Of a stretch of DNA of 64,000 bases, positions 34,535-43,543 are shown piece after piece. Positions within the stretch are counted from its first letter, which is position 1. Every line of letters starts with the position of its first letter. The notes beneath the pieces were generated by a model that saw only the letters and a list, made by a program, of their open reading frames with translations, made no database searches and was not told where the DNA came from. The DNA is from Rhizophagus clarus (lineage: Eukaryota; Glomeromycota; Glomeromycetes; Glomerales; Glomeraceae): NCBI GenBank assembly GCA_015698045.1, contig BLAL01000285.1, positions 1,984,001 through 2,048,000 of the forward strand. Reading direction: 5' to 3'. The translations under genes and the position numbers were made by a program.

Positions 34535-35166
34535 ATTACTTGTGGATTATCTGAAGGAGGATTGTTGACTATGGGATTTGCTTGTCTAATTCGAAACCAC
34601 TGCGCTTGAATTCTAAGTACAGCCAATTGTGCTTGCATTCTATCACGAATTCGTCTTAAGTTTCTAGATGTAAGTCGTTCTATTGCAAGTTTGTGTGTTA
34701 ATCTATTATTTCTTTGTTGCAAAGTATCTCTAATTCTTCTTTGCCGTACTTGCTGATCTTGTAATTGATTAGCTTGATCACGATTTGCATTTACCAGATG
34801 ATTTCTTTCATTTTGCAATCTGTTCCTCTCATTTTGACATGCAATAAGACGCTGTCTAATACCATGAATCTCGCATTCTCTAGCATTAGTCACTTCTTGC
34901 AAATACTTTAATAAGCCAGTCAAAGTATCAAGCTCTTCCCTAGTTTGTCTTGCTCTTTCTTCAACCTGTATACCATGATCTATAATCAATCCAATAATAT
35001 GCTTAATCTCATGATTAATATTTATAAGATTTGGTGTAACAGTCATTTGACCATTTACCAGCAGGGCATCTGCGCCATTCTTAAGTGCATTAATTAGCTG
35101 ATTAATATCCATAGCTACTAAATGTGCTGGAGGGACGCCTGTAGGATCAATGGGAACATATGCCAT
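34516..35166 (-). CDS. Long coiled-coil protein upstream of Gag
   Basis: A 216-residue intact frame from ATG at 35166 (MAYVPIDPTGVPPAHLVAMD). Residues about 65-190 are a continuous heptad-like coiled coil rich in Gln, Arg, Asn and Leu (RLIACQNERNRLQNERNHLV). It overlaps the Gag start by 19 bases in another frame, so the two are probably translated from one transcript. The position resembles that of scaffolding or minor structural genes next to capsids, and a role in particle assembly is an inference. No homologue recognised. Confidence 0.6.
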   Translation of the reverse strand: MAYVPIDPTGVPPAHLVAMDINQLINALKNGADALLVNGQMTVTPNLININHEIKHIIGLIIDHGIQVEERARQTREELDTLTGLLKYLQEVTNARECEIHGIRQRLIACQNERNRLQNERNHLVNANRDQANQLQDQQVRQRRIRDTLQQRNNRLTHKLAIERLTSRNLRRIRDRMQAQLAVLRIQAQWFRIRQANPIVNNPPSDNPQVIWLLLQ

Positions 35167-35206
35167 TTTGAATATACTATATACTATCTACTACTAATTG
35201 CTTAAA
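35167..35206. promoter_or_regulatory. Divergent intergenic region between coiled-coil and ATPase genes
   Basis: Forty AT-rich bases with TATACTATATACTATC separate divergent start codons at 35166 (minus) and 35207 (plus). Likely a compact bidirectional promoter for the structural and packaging genes. TATA-like content is suggestive only in so AT-rich a sequence. Confidence 0.35.
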
Positions 35207-36505
35207 ATGGACTTATATGTGTACAATTTGGATGAGTATACCGGTGATACTAGGCAAGGAAATGAATATGCTCCAGTATGGAATTTTCGTCTTGTTGTAG
35301 CTGGTAGCTCAGATTCTGGAAAGACTACTATGCTTCTTAATTTACTAATGGGAGATGCAAAAGCTAAAGAGGATGGAAATCGATATATTCTTTGTGATGA
35401 AATAGTCCTTATTTGTAGGTATTTAGACGAACCTAAATGGCAAATAGTAAAGGATTTCTTTGATGATAATGAAGACGTTACTTTTAGAGCAATTTCATAT
35501 CACCAAATGCCGGATGTAGAAGACTTTGACCCCAAAATTGCTACTGTAGTTATATTTGAGGATTTAATGGATGCCCCTAAAAACATCCAAGAAAAAATAA
35601 CTGGATACTTTACCCATGGACGACATAGAAATATTTTGGCTATTTATGTAGCCCAAAGATTCTTTGCTATCCCAAAAGCAATTCGAGAAAATGTGAATTA
35701 TATTTCTCTACATGGTGGGTATGGTAGTTTAAGTGATACAAAGCGTATCATTAGACAATATACTAATGAATCAGATTCTCTTGCCCCAATCATTGATGAA
35801 CTAACCTTAGGTAGGGAATTCATAGTATTTGACTTAAGACGCCCTAAAACTGACCCTTTAGCAATCAGAGTTTGATGGGATACTAGTCTTAGAACTTTTA
35901 TGGAATCATCCTTGAATAACGCTTCTAAAATGATCACGTGTTCATCTAAGATTGATCTAAGATCTTCCAAGAATGATTCTAGAATCATCGCAGATTCATC
36001 TAAGATCAATTTAAGATCATCCAAGAACGATTCTAGAATCATCACAGATTCATCTAAGATCGATCTAAGATGTTGATTTACTTCTTATGGGCAGAAGGCA
36101 ATAGCTGAAGCTAAAAAGAATAATTTGTTAAAGGAATTTGCCCAAAACTTTCCTTCTCCTAAGGAACGTAAACTTTACTTAATACCAGACGCCTTATCAA
36201 AGGTAAAAAATTCAGATATTTGGGCTAAATATGTTTTTAGAGAAGCTTATGGAATAAATGACCGTACTCTTGGAGATGAGTATAAGAAATTCCTATCCCA
36301 AGTTAAGAATGTATGTGTTACTAGAAATAATTCCCCAGTATCAGTAACACCTTTTGATCGATATAGAGAACTTTTGAATGAGCGTCCTCTAAGTGACAAA
36401 AAAATAATAAAAGGCATCGAAATACTTCTAAAATTATTTGATAATGGCTTAATGAAGAAATCTATCCTACAAGTGGGAATTAATAGTCTATTCCATTCTT
36501 TCTAA
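35207..36505 (+). CDS. FtsK/HerA-type DNA packaging ATPase with extended C-terminal frame
   Basis: ATG at 35207 opens a 222-residue ATPase ending at TGA 35873-35875. Walker A is VVAGSSDSGKTTML; Walker B is TVVIFEDLMD; a downstream block GRHRNILAIYVAQRFF includes the sensor-like Gln. This is the A32-like genome-packaging ATPase found in Polintons. After the stop the same frame stays open for 66 codons, made largely of three 18-residue repeats (SSKIDLRSSKNDSRIIAD type, 54-bp units). It then meets a second TGA at 36074-36076 and continues as a basic domain (KKNNLLKEFAQNFPSPKERK, DIWAKYVFREAYGIND) to 36505. Either the ATPase once had this C-terminal domain and two stops arose, or the downstream part is a separate gene that lost its start. 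The ATPase core itself is intact. Confidence 0.75.
35888..36070 (+). repeat. Three 54-bp in-frame minisatellite units
   Basis: Units contain TTCATCTAAGAT, GATCTAAGATC and AAGAATGATTCTAGAATCAT. The length of 54 is a multiple of three and all units stay open in the ATPase frame, which suggests that expansion happened while the region was translated. Confidence 0.75.
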
Positions 36506-37040
36506 AAAGCTCAAGTAACTCTTCTCTAGTCGCATTTATAGTTATAGTACTTTTTTCCTTACCATCTATTACCATTCTTGACATTTTTGTTACTATGCCA
36601 AAGGCCTTCAATGCACGAGAAACAAAGTTTTTGCTTAAGGGATTATCTATTACAATACAATACATACCATAAAATACGGCAAAGGGTTCATTTATTCCTT
36701 CTACTACATATAAATCAAATAAAAATCGATATAAAGCTTTTTCTTCTACATCCCTATCTAGCTCATTAATTCGTTTGAGTAGTCAAATCTTGATCGATTC
36801 AACATCTGGTTCAATACTATTTAACTGTTCCTCATAGTCTCGAGTAAAGGTAAAAGTAAGTTCATCATCTAGAGAGACCGATCTATATATTTTGATTAGC
36901 TTATATATATTTTCATGTAAGCTGTCTATATCGGTACATCTTTGTACAGTTCGTCTGAATTTGATAGTAGATAGGCCTCTTCTTGGCTTGGCCAATACAA
37001 GTCCACAAACTGGGCAGTATTTTCTAATTTGCTCAACCAT
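36480..37040 (-). pseudogene. Zinc-binding protein with one in-frame TGA
   Basis: ATG at 37040 (MVEQIRKYCPVCGLVLAKPR) opens an 85-residue frame ending in TGA at 36783-36785. The identical frame continues for another 100 codons (ELDRDVEEKALYRFLFDLYV, NEPFAVFYGMYCIVIDNPL) to the stop at 36480. The N-terminus has a CPVCG knuckle; a second pair of Cys is not clear (one Cys in RTVQRCTDID). The continuous coding appearance on both sides of the stop indicates one gene of about 186 residues with a nonsense mutation or readthrough. Its 3' end overlaps the end of the convergent ATPase frame by 26 bases. Function unknown. Confidence 0.55.
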
Positions 37041-37096
37041 TTTTTTCAGAATTATCTACATAAAAAATGAAATTATTTAATTACCTGTTTTTATAT

Positions 37097-37681
37097 TTAT
37101 TCTTTACTACAGTCTTCACAAAGACCGCTTTCAGGTAATTCGTTAAGGTTTACAGGCATTTGGCACTCCCTGCATAAGGCAATATTAAGTTCGGCAAGCC
37201 TTCTTGATTGTTCCTCTCGTTGTGCTTCTCTTTCTCTTTGTCTAGTAAATTGACGTGCTTCTTCAACCCCTTGCCTATAACGTGGATTACACCAATCCCA
37301 TTCAGCACGATGAACAGTTATATTACGTGCAGTTTCAAGGTATCCCAGTCTTACCTGAGTATCTTGCAGATACAATAAAGACAGATTAGACTGCGCGATT
37401 TCTGCATATCTTGGAGGAACAAGATAGTAATCTTCTATTATTTCATATCCAGCCCTTTGAATTAAATAATAATACGTTCTAGTTCCAAATTGAACCATTC
37501 GTCCAGTACTTACATTGAGATAGCTTTCCCTTACAGAAGGAAGTGGAGGTGCAGTTGCTCTTCGAACCAATCCGCTATCAAGATAATCATATGCTTCTAA
37601 AACTAGCTGATTGAAAGTCGAACCACCAACACGAATTGTTCTGCCAGTCAATGGATTAGTAGTATATCTATTAGCACTCAT
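37097..37681 (-). CDS. 2-cysteine-adaptor-like protein with C-terminal zinc ribbon
   Basis: A 194-residue intact frame from ATG at 37681. Two copies of an NPLTGRTIRVGG-type motif occur: TNPLTGRTIRVGGSTFNQLV (residues about 8-27) and NVSTGRMVQFGTRTYYYLI (about 56-74). This N-x-TGR-x-I-x-x-G-x-x-Y pattern is that of the 2-cysteine adaptor domain of NCLDV and other large DNA viruses (named from memory), although the Cys of the name are missing here. A Gln/Arg/Glu-rich helix precedes a C-terminal ribbon CRECQMPVNLNELP...CEDC. I infer a virion or adaptor role. It lies between the broken zinc protein and the repeat 37700-37910. Confidence 0.6.
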   Translation of the reverse strand: MSANRYTTNPLTGRTIRVGGSTFNQLVLEAYDYLDSGLVRRATAPPLPSVRESYLNVSTGRMVQFGTRTYYYLIQRAGYEIIEDYYLVPPRYAEIAQSNLSLLYLQDTQVRLGYLETARNITVHRAEWDWCNPRYRQGVEEARQFTRQREREAQREEQSRRLAELNIALCRECQMPVNLNELPESGLCEDCSKE

Positions 37682-37699
37682 TTTTTTTTATTGTTACTT

Positions 37700-37912
37700 T
37701 AGTATAGGCTATATTCAATTACGATTTTTTTCTAAAAATGAAAAATCTCTAGTGACAAAGTTACTTCGTCATCAGCCTTTGCACAAAATTTTTAATAATG
37801 CCTAGTGACAAAGTTACTTCATCATCATCAGCTTTTTATGCAAAAAATGAAAAATGCTTAGTGACAAAGTTACTTCGTCATCAGCCTTTGCATAAAATTT
37901 TTAATAATAAAT
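37700..37912. repeat. Three repeats of GTGACAAAGTTACTTCRTCATC
   Basis: Three copies of TAGTGACAAAGTTACTTC followed by GTCATCAGC lie at about 37750, 37802 and 37858, with partial flanks AATTTTTAATAAT. The core GTGACAAAGTTAC is nearly palindromic (GTAACTTTGTCAC). Intergenic within the Polinton-like element; a binding-site array is possible. Confidence 0.65.
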
Positions 37913-38347
37913 TTATAGCTTATTACCAAGAAGTTCATCTAAGACGTCCTCAGCTTCATCTTCAGTAAGTTTACGTCTAGGTGGTGCTTCTTTAGTTTCT
38001 TTAGGAATATGTTTATATAAATCATAGACCTTTATAATTCTAAAAGCAAGATCTGGATTAAATGGATACTTTGCTCGAATCTTTGCAATTTTCTCATAAT
38101 ACGATTCTTCATTTGGCAATAATTTCTTAGCTGTATAACGAATATAACCTTCTGGATTGTTGGCAGATTCTATTTTCTTAATATAGTTTACGTGATTCTT
38201 TATAAGATAACTTTCTTTATCATATCCATCTTGTAAACCTGTCAATATGACACCTTTTAAAGCTTTTATAATTTCGGCCAGATACATTTCTGGCCTGATA
38301 AAACTAGGATGCTTGTTTGTGAATGGGAATGAGTTGTCATGTTCCAT
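37913..38347 (-). CDS. Unrecognised Polinton-encoded protein
   Basis: A 144-residue intact frame from ATG at 38347 (MEHDNSFPFTNKHPSF). Mixed alpha-helical sequence with Lys/Tyr/Ile-rich helices (YDKESYLIKNHVNYIKKIES, KIRAKYPFNPDLAFRIIKVY) and a charged tail (RRKLTEDEAEDVLDELLG). No motif recognised. It lies immediately downstream of the polymerase on the same strand (36 bases), so it may be cotranscribed with replication genes. Confidence 0.5.
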   Translation of the reverse strand: MEHDNSFPFTNKHPSFIRPEMYLAEIIKALKGVILTGLQDGYDKESYLIKNHVNYIKKIESANNPEGYIRYTAKKLLPNEESYYEKIAKIRAKYPFNPDLAFRIIKVYDLYKHIPKETKEAPPRRKLTEDEAEDVLDELLGNKL

Positions 38348-38383
38348 CTTTGTACTTCTACATCTAAGGAAAAAAATATTTAA

Positions 38384-40210
38384 TTATACGGTCCATACCA
38401 CTTGATTGGCATTTTTTACAATACACTCTCCTTCTTTTTCGAATTTTAGAGCTTTTAGAGTCTTAAATGCATCTTTAGCACAGGCTATAAGAGGAGAAGA
38501 GTTAATGTCTTCTTCTAGAATGAATCCATCAGTATGAATACGTCTGACTTTATCCACATAGGGTTGTACCATTTCAGAAATAAACTTTTGACCATGTGCT
38601 AGAAGGAATGGAGCAATTCTAGGGTATTCACCTTTAAAGGGATTACCTGGATTTGTAAACTGGAATCTCCACTGCTTTTCTCCTATTGGTACAATCGAGA
38701 CTAATACCTCACCATCTGGAAAGTCAAAAGACTTACTCGATGTTGTAAGAGTCTTGTATGTTTTCTTTCATTGGCAAAGTGCACCGCATAGTGTATTAAG
38801 AATTCTTTTAGCTATTTGGCCAGCTATACCACCCTGATTCTTAATTTTTAAGAGAAAATCTACATATTCTCCAAAGATTACACTGCCTCGAATTTGAGTT
38901 TCTTTTTCATAAATAAGAGCATTAGAAGCTCCATCCTGAATTAATGTAACTTGGAGGCCAAGAGCTTTGGCACGTGTAAGATCAATATGAGTATATACAT
39001 TATGGTAATTATATCGAAATAGTGGGGTATCCTTCTTTTTAATACTTGCACGAAATATTCCAAAATGGCTATATCCTCGATGGTTAGTAAAGTCTTTTAA
39101 AATCTGAAACTTACCTTTACCGATAGGAAAGTTTAAAGCTGACTGCTGAATACTAGGATAAAGACTTGTTTTATCGTAATTTCTTCCATATCCTTTCCAG
39201 TTATTTTGTGCCCAGATAATCCCTCCCATCATTGCTTTACTTATCCATTGTGCTTCAAGCGCATCAAGAGGTTCATTAGCAGGAATACCTACACTTAATT
39301 TTTCGAATAGCCAAAGAGCTGTTTTCTTTATGTTCTAATCAAGTAATGATATATCAATTGGAAGGCCTAGCTTTTTCGTCTCTTGTAAAAAGGCATCTCG
39401 TTCAGTATTAATTCTGATATATGCCTTTTCCAATGATTCTTGACGTTTAGCTGGAACGAAGGAGTAGTTTTTGCTAAACTTAAGTTTTTGAAACTGCTGG
39501 ACGGTAATGGACTTGTTAACCATTTCAACAGTATCTTTTACTTCATTCTCCTGATAAGTTATAGGCTTCTTTGGCCTTTTACATTCAAAGCTGGGATGTT
39601 TTCTATCTGGATTAAGAGCGAGGGAATAGTGTCCATTAGTGAGAGTAAGGGTTATTCTTCTTTGTGCTGGACTCTTAGAAATATAAGTATGATCACCTAC
39701 TACATTGATAGCAATACTTCGAGCTAATCGTTCTATTTTTTCAATACAGGCAATTGGAATAGGATCATCTCGTACCAGATTTAGATAATCTTTAATGTAC
39801 TCAGGCTTTTCAATACTTTGAGGCATATTTGAATAAGAGCCATAAGCAATTTTTAAGCACTGATAAAGACAATCATTTGTATCGCCACATCCACCTGATA
39901 CTGCCGGTGAATCCCTCATATAAATGATAAAGTTATCAAATCGCTCTGGATCACTACCGTCAGGTGGCAATTGACTCGCATCATAGTGATCAAGTAGAGA
40001 GAAAAGGTTTGCGTCTTCTCCATTTGTAGTCCATTGACCAGGCTTCCAGTTCTCATAAGGAAGTAGGATTTGAAACTGTTTGCCTGGATATCGGGCTTTA
40101 AGTTTTAGATCAAGATTTGCAATTCTTTCTCTAGAGAACTGTCGGCCACTAAACTTAACTTCTATGATATCTGGTCTATTTGGTAAATGATAAACTAGTC
40201 TTGAAAACAT
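38384..40210 (-). pseudogene. Family-B DNA polymerase with OTU-like N-terminus, two in-frame stops
   Basis: One frame of 609 codons from ATG at 40210 is interrupted by TAG at 39335-39337 and TGA at 38768-38770. Polymerase motif A is GRNYDKTSLYPSIQQS, motif B is GQIAKRILNTLCGALC, motif C is RRIHTDGFILEE (HTD in place of the usual DTD). The C-terminus, ECIVKNANQVVWTV, also fits viral and plasmid-type PolB. The N-terminal 290 residues hold GGCGDTNDCLYQCLKIAYG and, about 90 residues later, NGHYSLAL. Spacing of the Asp-x-x-Asp-Cys and His-Tyr blocks resembles an OTU-type cysteine peptidase. I could not find a clear 3'-5' exonuclease motif. Both stops lie between well-conserved blocks, so the copy is dead unless stops are read through. 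It would be the protein-primed replicase of the element. Confidence 0.7.
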
Positions 40211-40286
40211 TTCTTTGAAATATATAGTATTTATTTAATTACTAATTTTTTGTTACTATATTTGAAAAAAATAAAATAACTAGCCA

Positions 40287-43200
40287 TTATAATTGATCAA
40301 TTTCACCAAATAAGCCATCATCAGATAAGCCATCATTATAATCTGATTTGTATTCTTCACCATTGGCCTCCATACATTCACGTTCATTTATTTGGCTATG
40401 ACATTCTATTATCTGTGGTTGTAATTTTGCAACTTTATAGCCAGAAGGAGCATATGGGCTGATTTGTTCACTCTGCATTAAAAAGAGTTATTAAATTGAT
40501 TTTCACAGTTTTCGTTACTCAAAATTGTTTTGTAATACCAAAAAATCATCTGATTGATGATCACTTGATTAAATAATAAGTTGAACAAAAATTTACATTT
40601 GCAAAACTTAAATTATTAAATGTAAAAGAGACGTGAAAAAACCCATTTCACTAATAAAAAACCCATTTCTTATATATATGGAATTTTTAACATATATTAT
40701 TAAAAAGTAAGTATATTTTAATAAAATATAAAGTAAAATAAAAATTTATATAGTCTTAGTAGCTATAAATATTTATGAAAGTGTAATAAAAACATCATAT
40801 AAAAGATGGTATTATAATAGATATTTTTAAACAATAAAATAATTATTTTATGTCAGAGTTTGTATTACTATCTTTAAACGCAAATATATCAAGATTCACT
40901 GATCCGTTTTCTATAATTTAGGCTTGTTGGAAAGCCCTTGTTCTGAACTTTATAGACGAAAAAAAGAGCTTGCCAATTGGATCATTAGATCCGGAGATAT
41001 TTACGTTTAAAGTTGAGGTACGAATTTTTTAACATGTTTAAATGCAAATATCTTGGGATCCACTGATCCGTTTTTTAAAAATCTAGGCTCTTTGGAAAGC
41101 CCTTGATCTGGACTATATGAGCGAAAAAAGAGCTTGCCGATTGGATCATTGGATCTGGAGATATTTACATTTAAAGTTGAGATACGAATTTTTAACATAT
41201 ATAGTAAATGCTAAGATTTATATTAATTTAAAAGAAATATTTACCAAATTATAGTATAATAACATTAAATAAAATTTTTTAATACTCACCCTCAATTTAC
41301 TGTATATTGTATAGTATTTTGTATAATAAAAATGTAACAAAATTAATATTTTAATTAAAGGTGGTCAAATCAGCCCATATGGGTTCTACAAATACAGTTT
41401 CCTTATTCTCGTTGTATCTTCTTAGATAGTCGGCAAGTTCACAGCATGATATTTGCCTATCCACCTCATCATTGTATTTGATCCATTCTTTTAGCTTATC
41501 TATGGCATCACCAAATTGGGCGAGATACAGATTATCTCTTCTTGCAATTTTATCAAATTTCACCAATTCGGCTAAGAGTAATTCCCAGTCATATTGAGCT
41601 CCTTCATCCATATATTTAGCCCAGCATTCTAGGGATACAGAATATAGCTCATTTATCATATCATCACGAGAATTCTTGTACCAGGGCTTTATGTAGTCAT
41701 TTTTATGTCTATCTATCCATTCCCAATATTTGGTGGTATTTATTTTAGGCATGGGATCTGGATCAACTTTTTGAACCGACTTTGGGTCTTGCTTTGATAC
41801 TTCTTGTGATATAGACGGTTCAGCTGGTATAGAAGGACCAGGTATTCCGTATGGTTCTGGTTCTTCCTTTATCTCTGGTTCTTGCTTTGGTTTAGCTGAA
41901 GCTGATATGAGATTATCTAGTTCCATTAAATAACCATCTATTAGGTTTTCAAATTCTGAAGCGGTGGGCTCTGATGATACTTCTACCTTTAACTGCGCTG
42001 GCTTTGGAGGAACTGGTGGTGGACTTTTATTTTGCTCATTTGACGTATCTACTCCAATTTGTGCTAAGAACTGATCGAGAGCTTTTGGGTCAGATATGGA
42101 TTTCTTAGAGATATCAACCCCCTCGATATCAATCTCATCAGTTTCATGAATCCAGTTATTGCTAAGATATTTCTTGTATAAAGTCTCTCTAGATATATTG
42201 TAAACTCTAGTACGGTTTTTATCTATATAAATTCGTTCACTTGTTATATTTAACTCATTAGATAATGTTCTTGTAACCACAACTTTAGATAAGGGTGTAA
42301 TATTTTTACTTACACAGTAACTTGTATAGGTGGCATATAATCTATGAACTGGTAAGCATGTAGTCGTATAATCAGCATTTACTATATACGTCTCCTTTAT
42401 AAATTGAAATAATGGTGGAAGAGTAGATACTATATGCTCTTGTTTAGATGCAGTCATAGGAGGTGGGTTGCCATTAAAATCTGGATATTTATCGGCAATA
42501 GCTTTAAAGTAAGCATAAAAGGCCTCATCCACTCCTGGATATTTCATTGCATCACCTAACTGTTTGAAATATTGCAAATCTCCTTTTCGAGCAGGTGAGA
42601 CGTCTAGGAAAACTGTTCATCTATCATCATTCTCAACTCTAAGAGTATTTTCATTAGTGAGAACAATAGTAGACATAAAGTTTTTATATTGGGTAGGTGT
42701 TTTATATTTTTCATGAATTTCAATAGTATCGCTAGTAACTTTATCTTTAAGAGCGCGATATAATGAATTCCATTGGCTTTTTTCTGTTGGCATTTCTTCA
42801 AGTAAAAGGAGTACTTTACCTAATAATTGCCTGTTAAAACTACCCAAAATTGTTTTAGGATCGCTTGTCTTATAGACTAACTGAGTACCTAAAACATAAC
42901 GCTAGATAAAATCAGTTATAATACCTTTACCCCAGCCTTGACCTGATTTAAGATAAAGAATTGAATACATTTTTCTACCAGTAGTCATACCAGCAAACCA
43001 TTTGATAATGTATTCAGTTACATTCCAATCTCCTGAACACCAGACATCCTGAATATGAGTAAATATGATTTTGACTGCCTGATGGACATTGGCTGAAAAG
43101 TCTGCTAAAGGACGTAATTGATGTAAGAAACCTGGGAAAATGTTAAGATAGAGTTGACCTTGAATTTTATAAATACGTTGCTTTGCAGGATCACAAGTTG

Positions 43201-43543
43201 CTACACATGTTGAAGAATTATCATATATAAACCATTTGGCAATATTAAATTCTGTTTTCGTTGGAAGCTGTTCAGGATTGGATTGATTAAAGAAGGTTTT
43301 AGTTATAGGATGAATGAGCATACTAATATTTTTTATGGGAATATGCTCAAAATTCTTAATATCAGGTCGCCACATAAATACACCATGTGGATTGGAACAG
43401 AGAATGAAGTAACTGCAAATATATCGCTTTGCTTTTATAATATCATCTAAACTGTTCGCCTCTCTGATAAGCCGTTTTAGTATATCAATACTATATGCTT
43501 CTTTAGATTCACCGAATTTTGAGATTACTACTTGGTTACTCAT
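40287..43543 (-). pseudogene. D5-like primase/SF3 helicase, split by a TIR element
   Basis: ATG at 43543 (MSNQVVISKFGES). One frame runs to 41382 with two internal stops: TAG at 42902-42904 just after Walker A and TGA at 42617-42619. Walker A is ILYLKSGQGWGKGI, Walker B is KVLLLLEEMP, motif C is MSTIVLTNENTLRVENDDR. This is the order of SF3 helicases of Polintons, with an N-terminal region in the place of a primase domain. A Pro/Glu-rich linker (about 41780-41990) separates the helicase from a C-terminal helical domain (WEWIDRHKNDYIKPWYK). The 931-bp element at 40451-41381 interrupts the 3' end. The last part (KLQPQIIECHSQINERE, ending FGEIDQL) lies beyond it in a frame that is one base off after removing the insert. 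Non-functional copy. Confidence 0.7.
40451..41381. mobile_element. 931-bp TIR element, copy 2
   Basis: Same element as 12797-13727, with the same 931-bp length and nearly identical sequence (a handful of substitutions and single-base indels by eye). It is bounded by CATATGGGCTGATTTG and CAAATCAGCCCATATG. It lies in the 3' part of the helicase gene. The near identity of two copies indicates recent movement by a transposase encoded elsewhere. Confidence 0.9.

Noticed and set aside
36480..43543. Alternative genetic code explaining in-frame TGA/TAG/TAA
   Set aside because: All three stops occur in frame across different genes, and the same codons also terminate intact genes, so decay or local readthrough is more likely.
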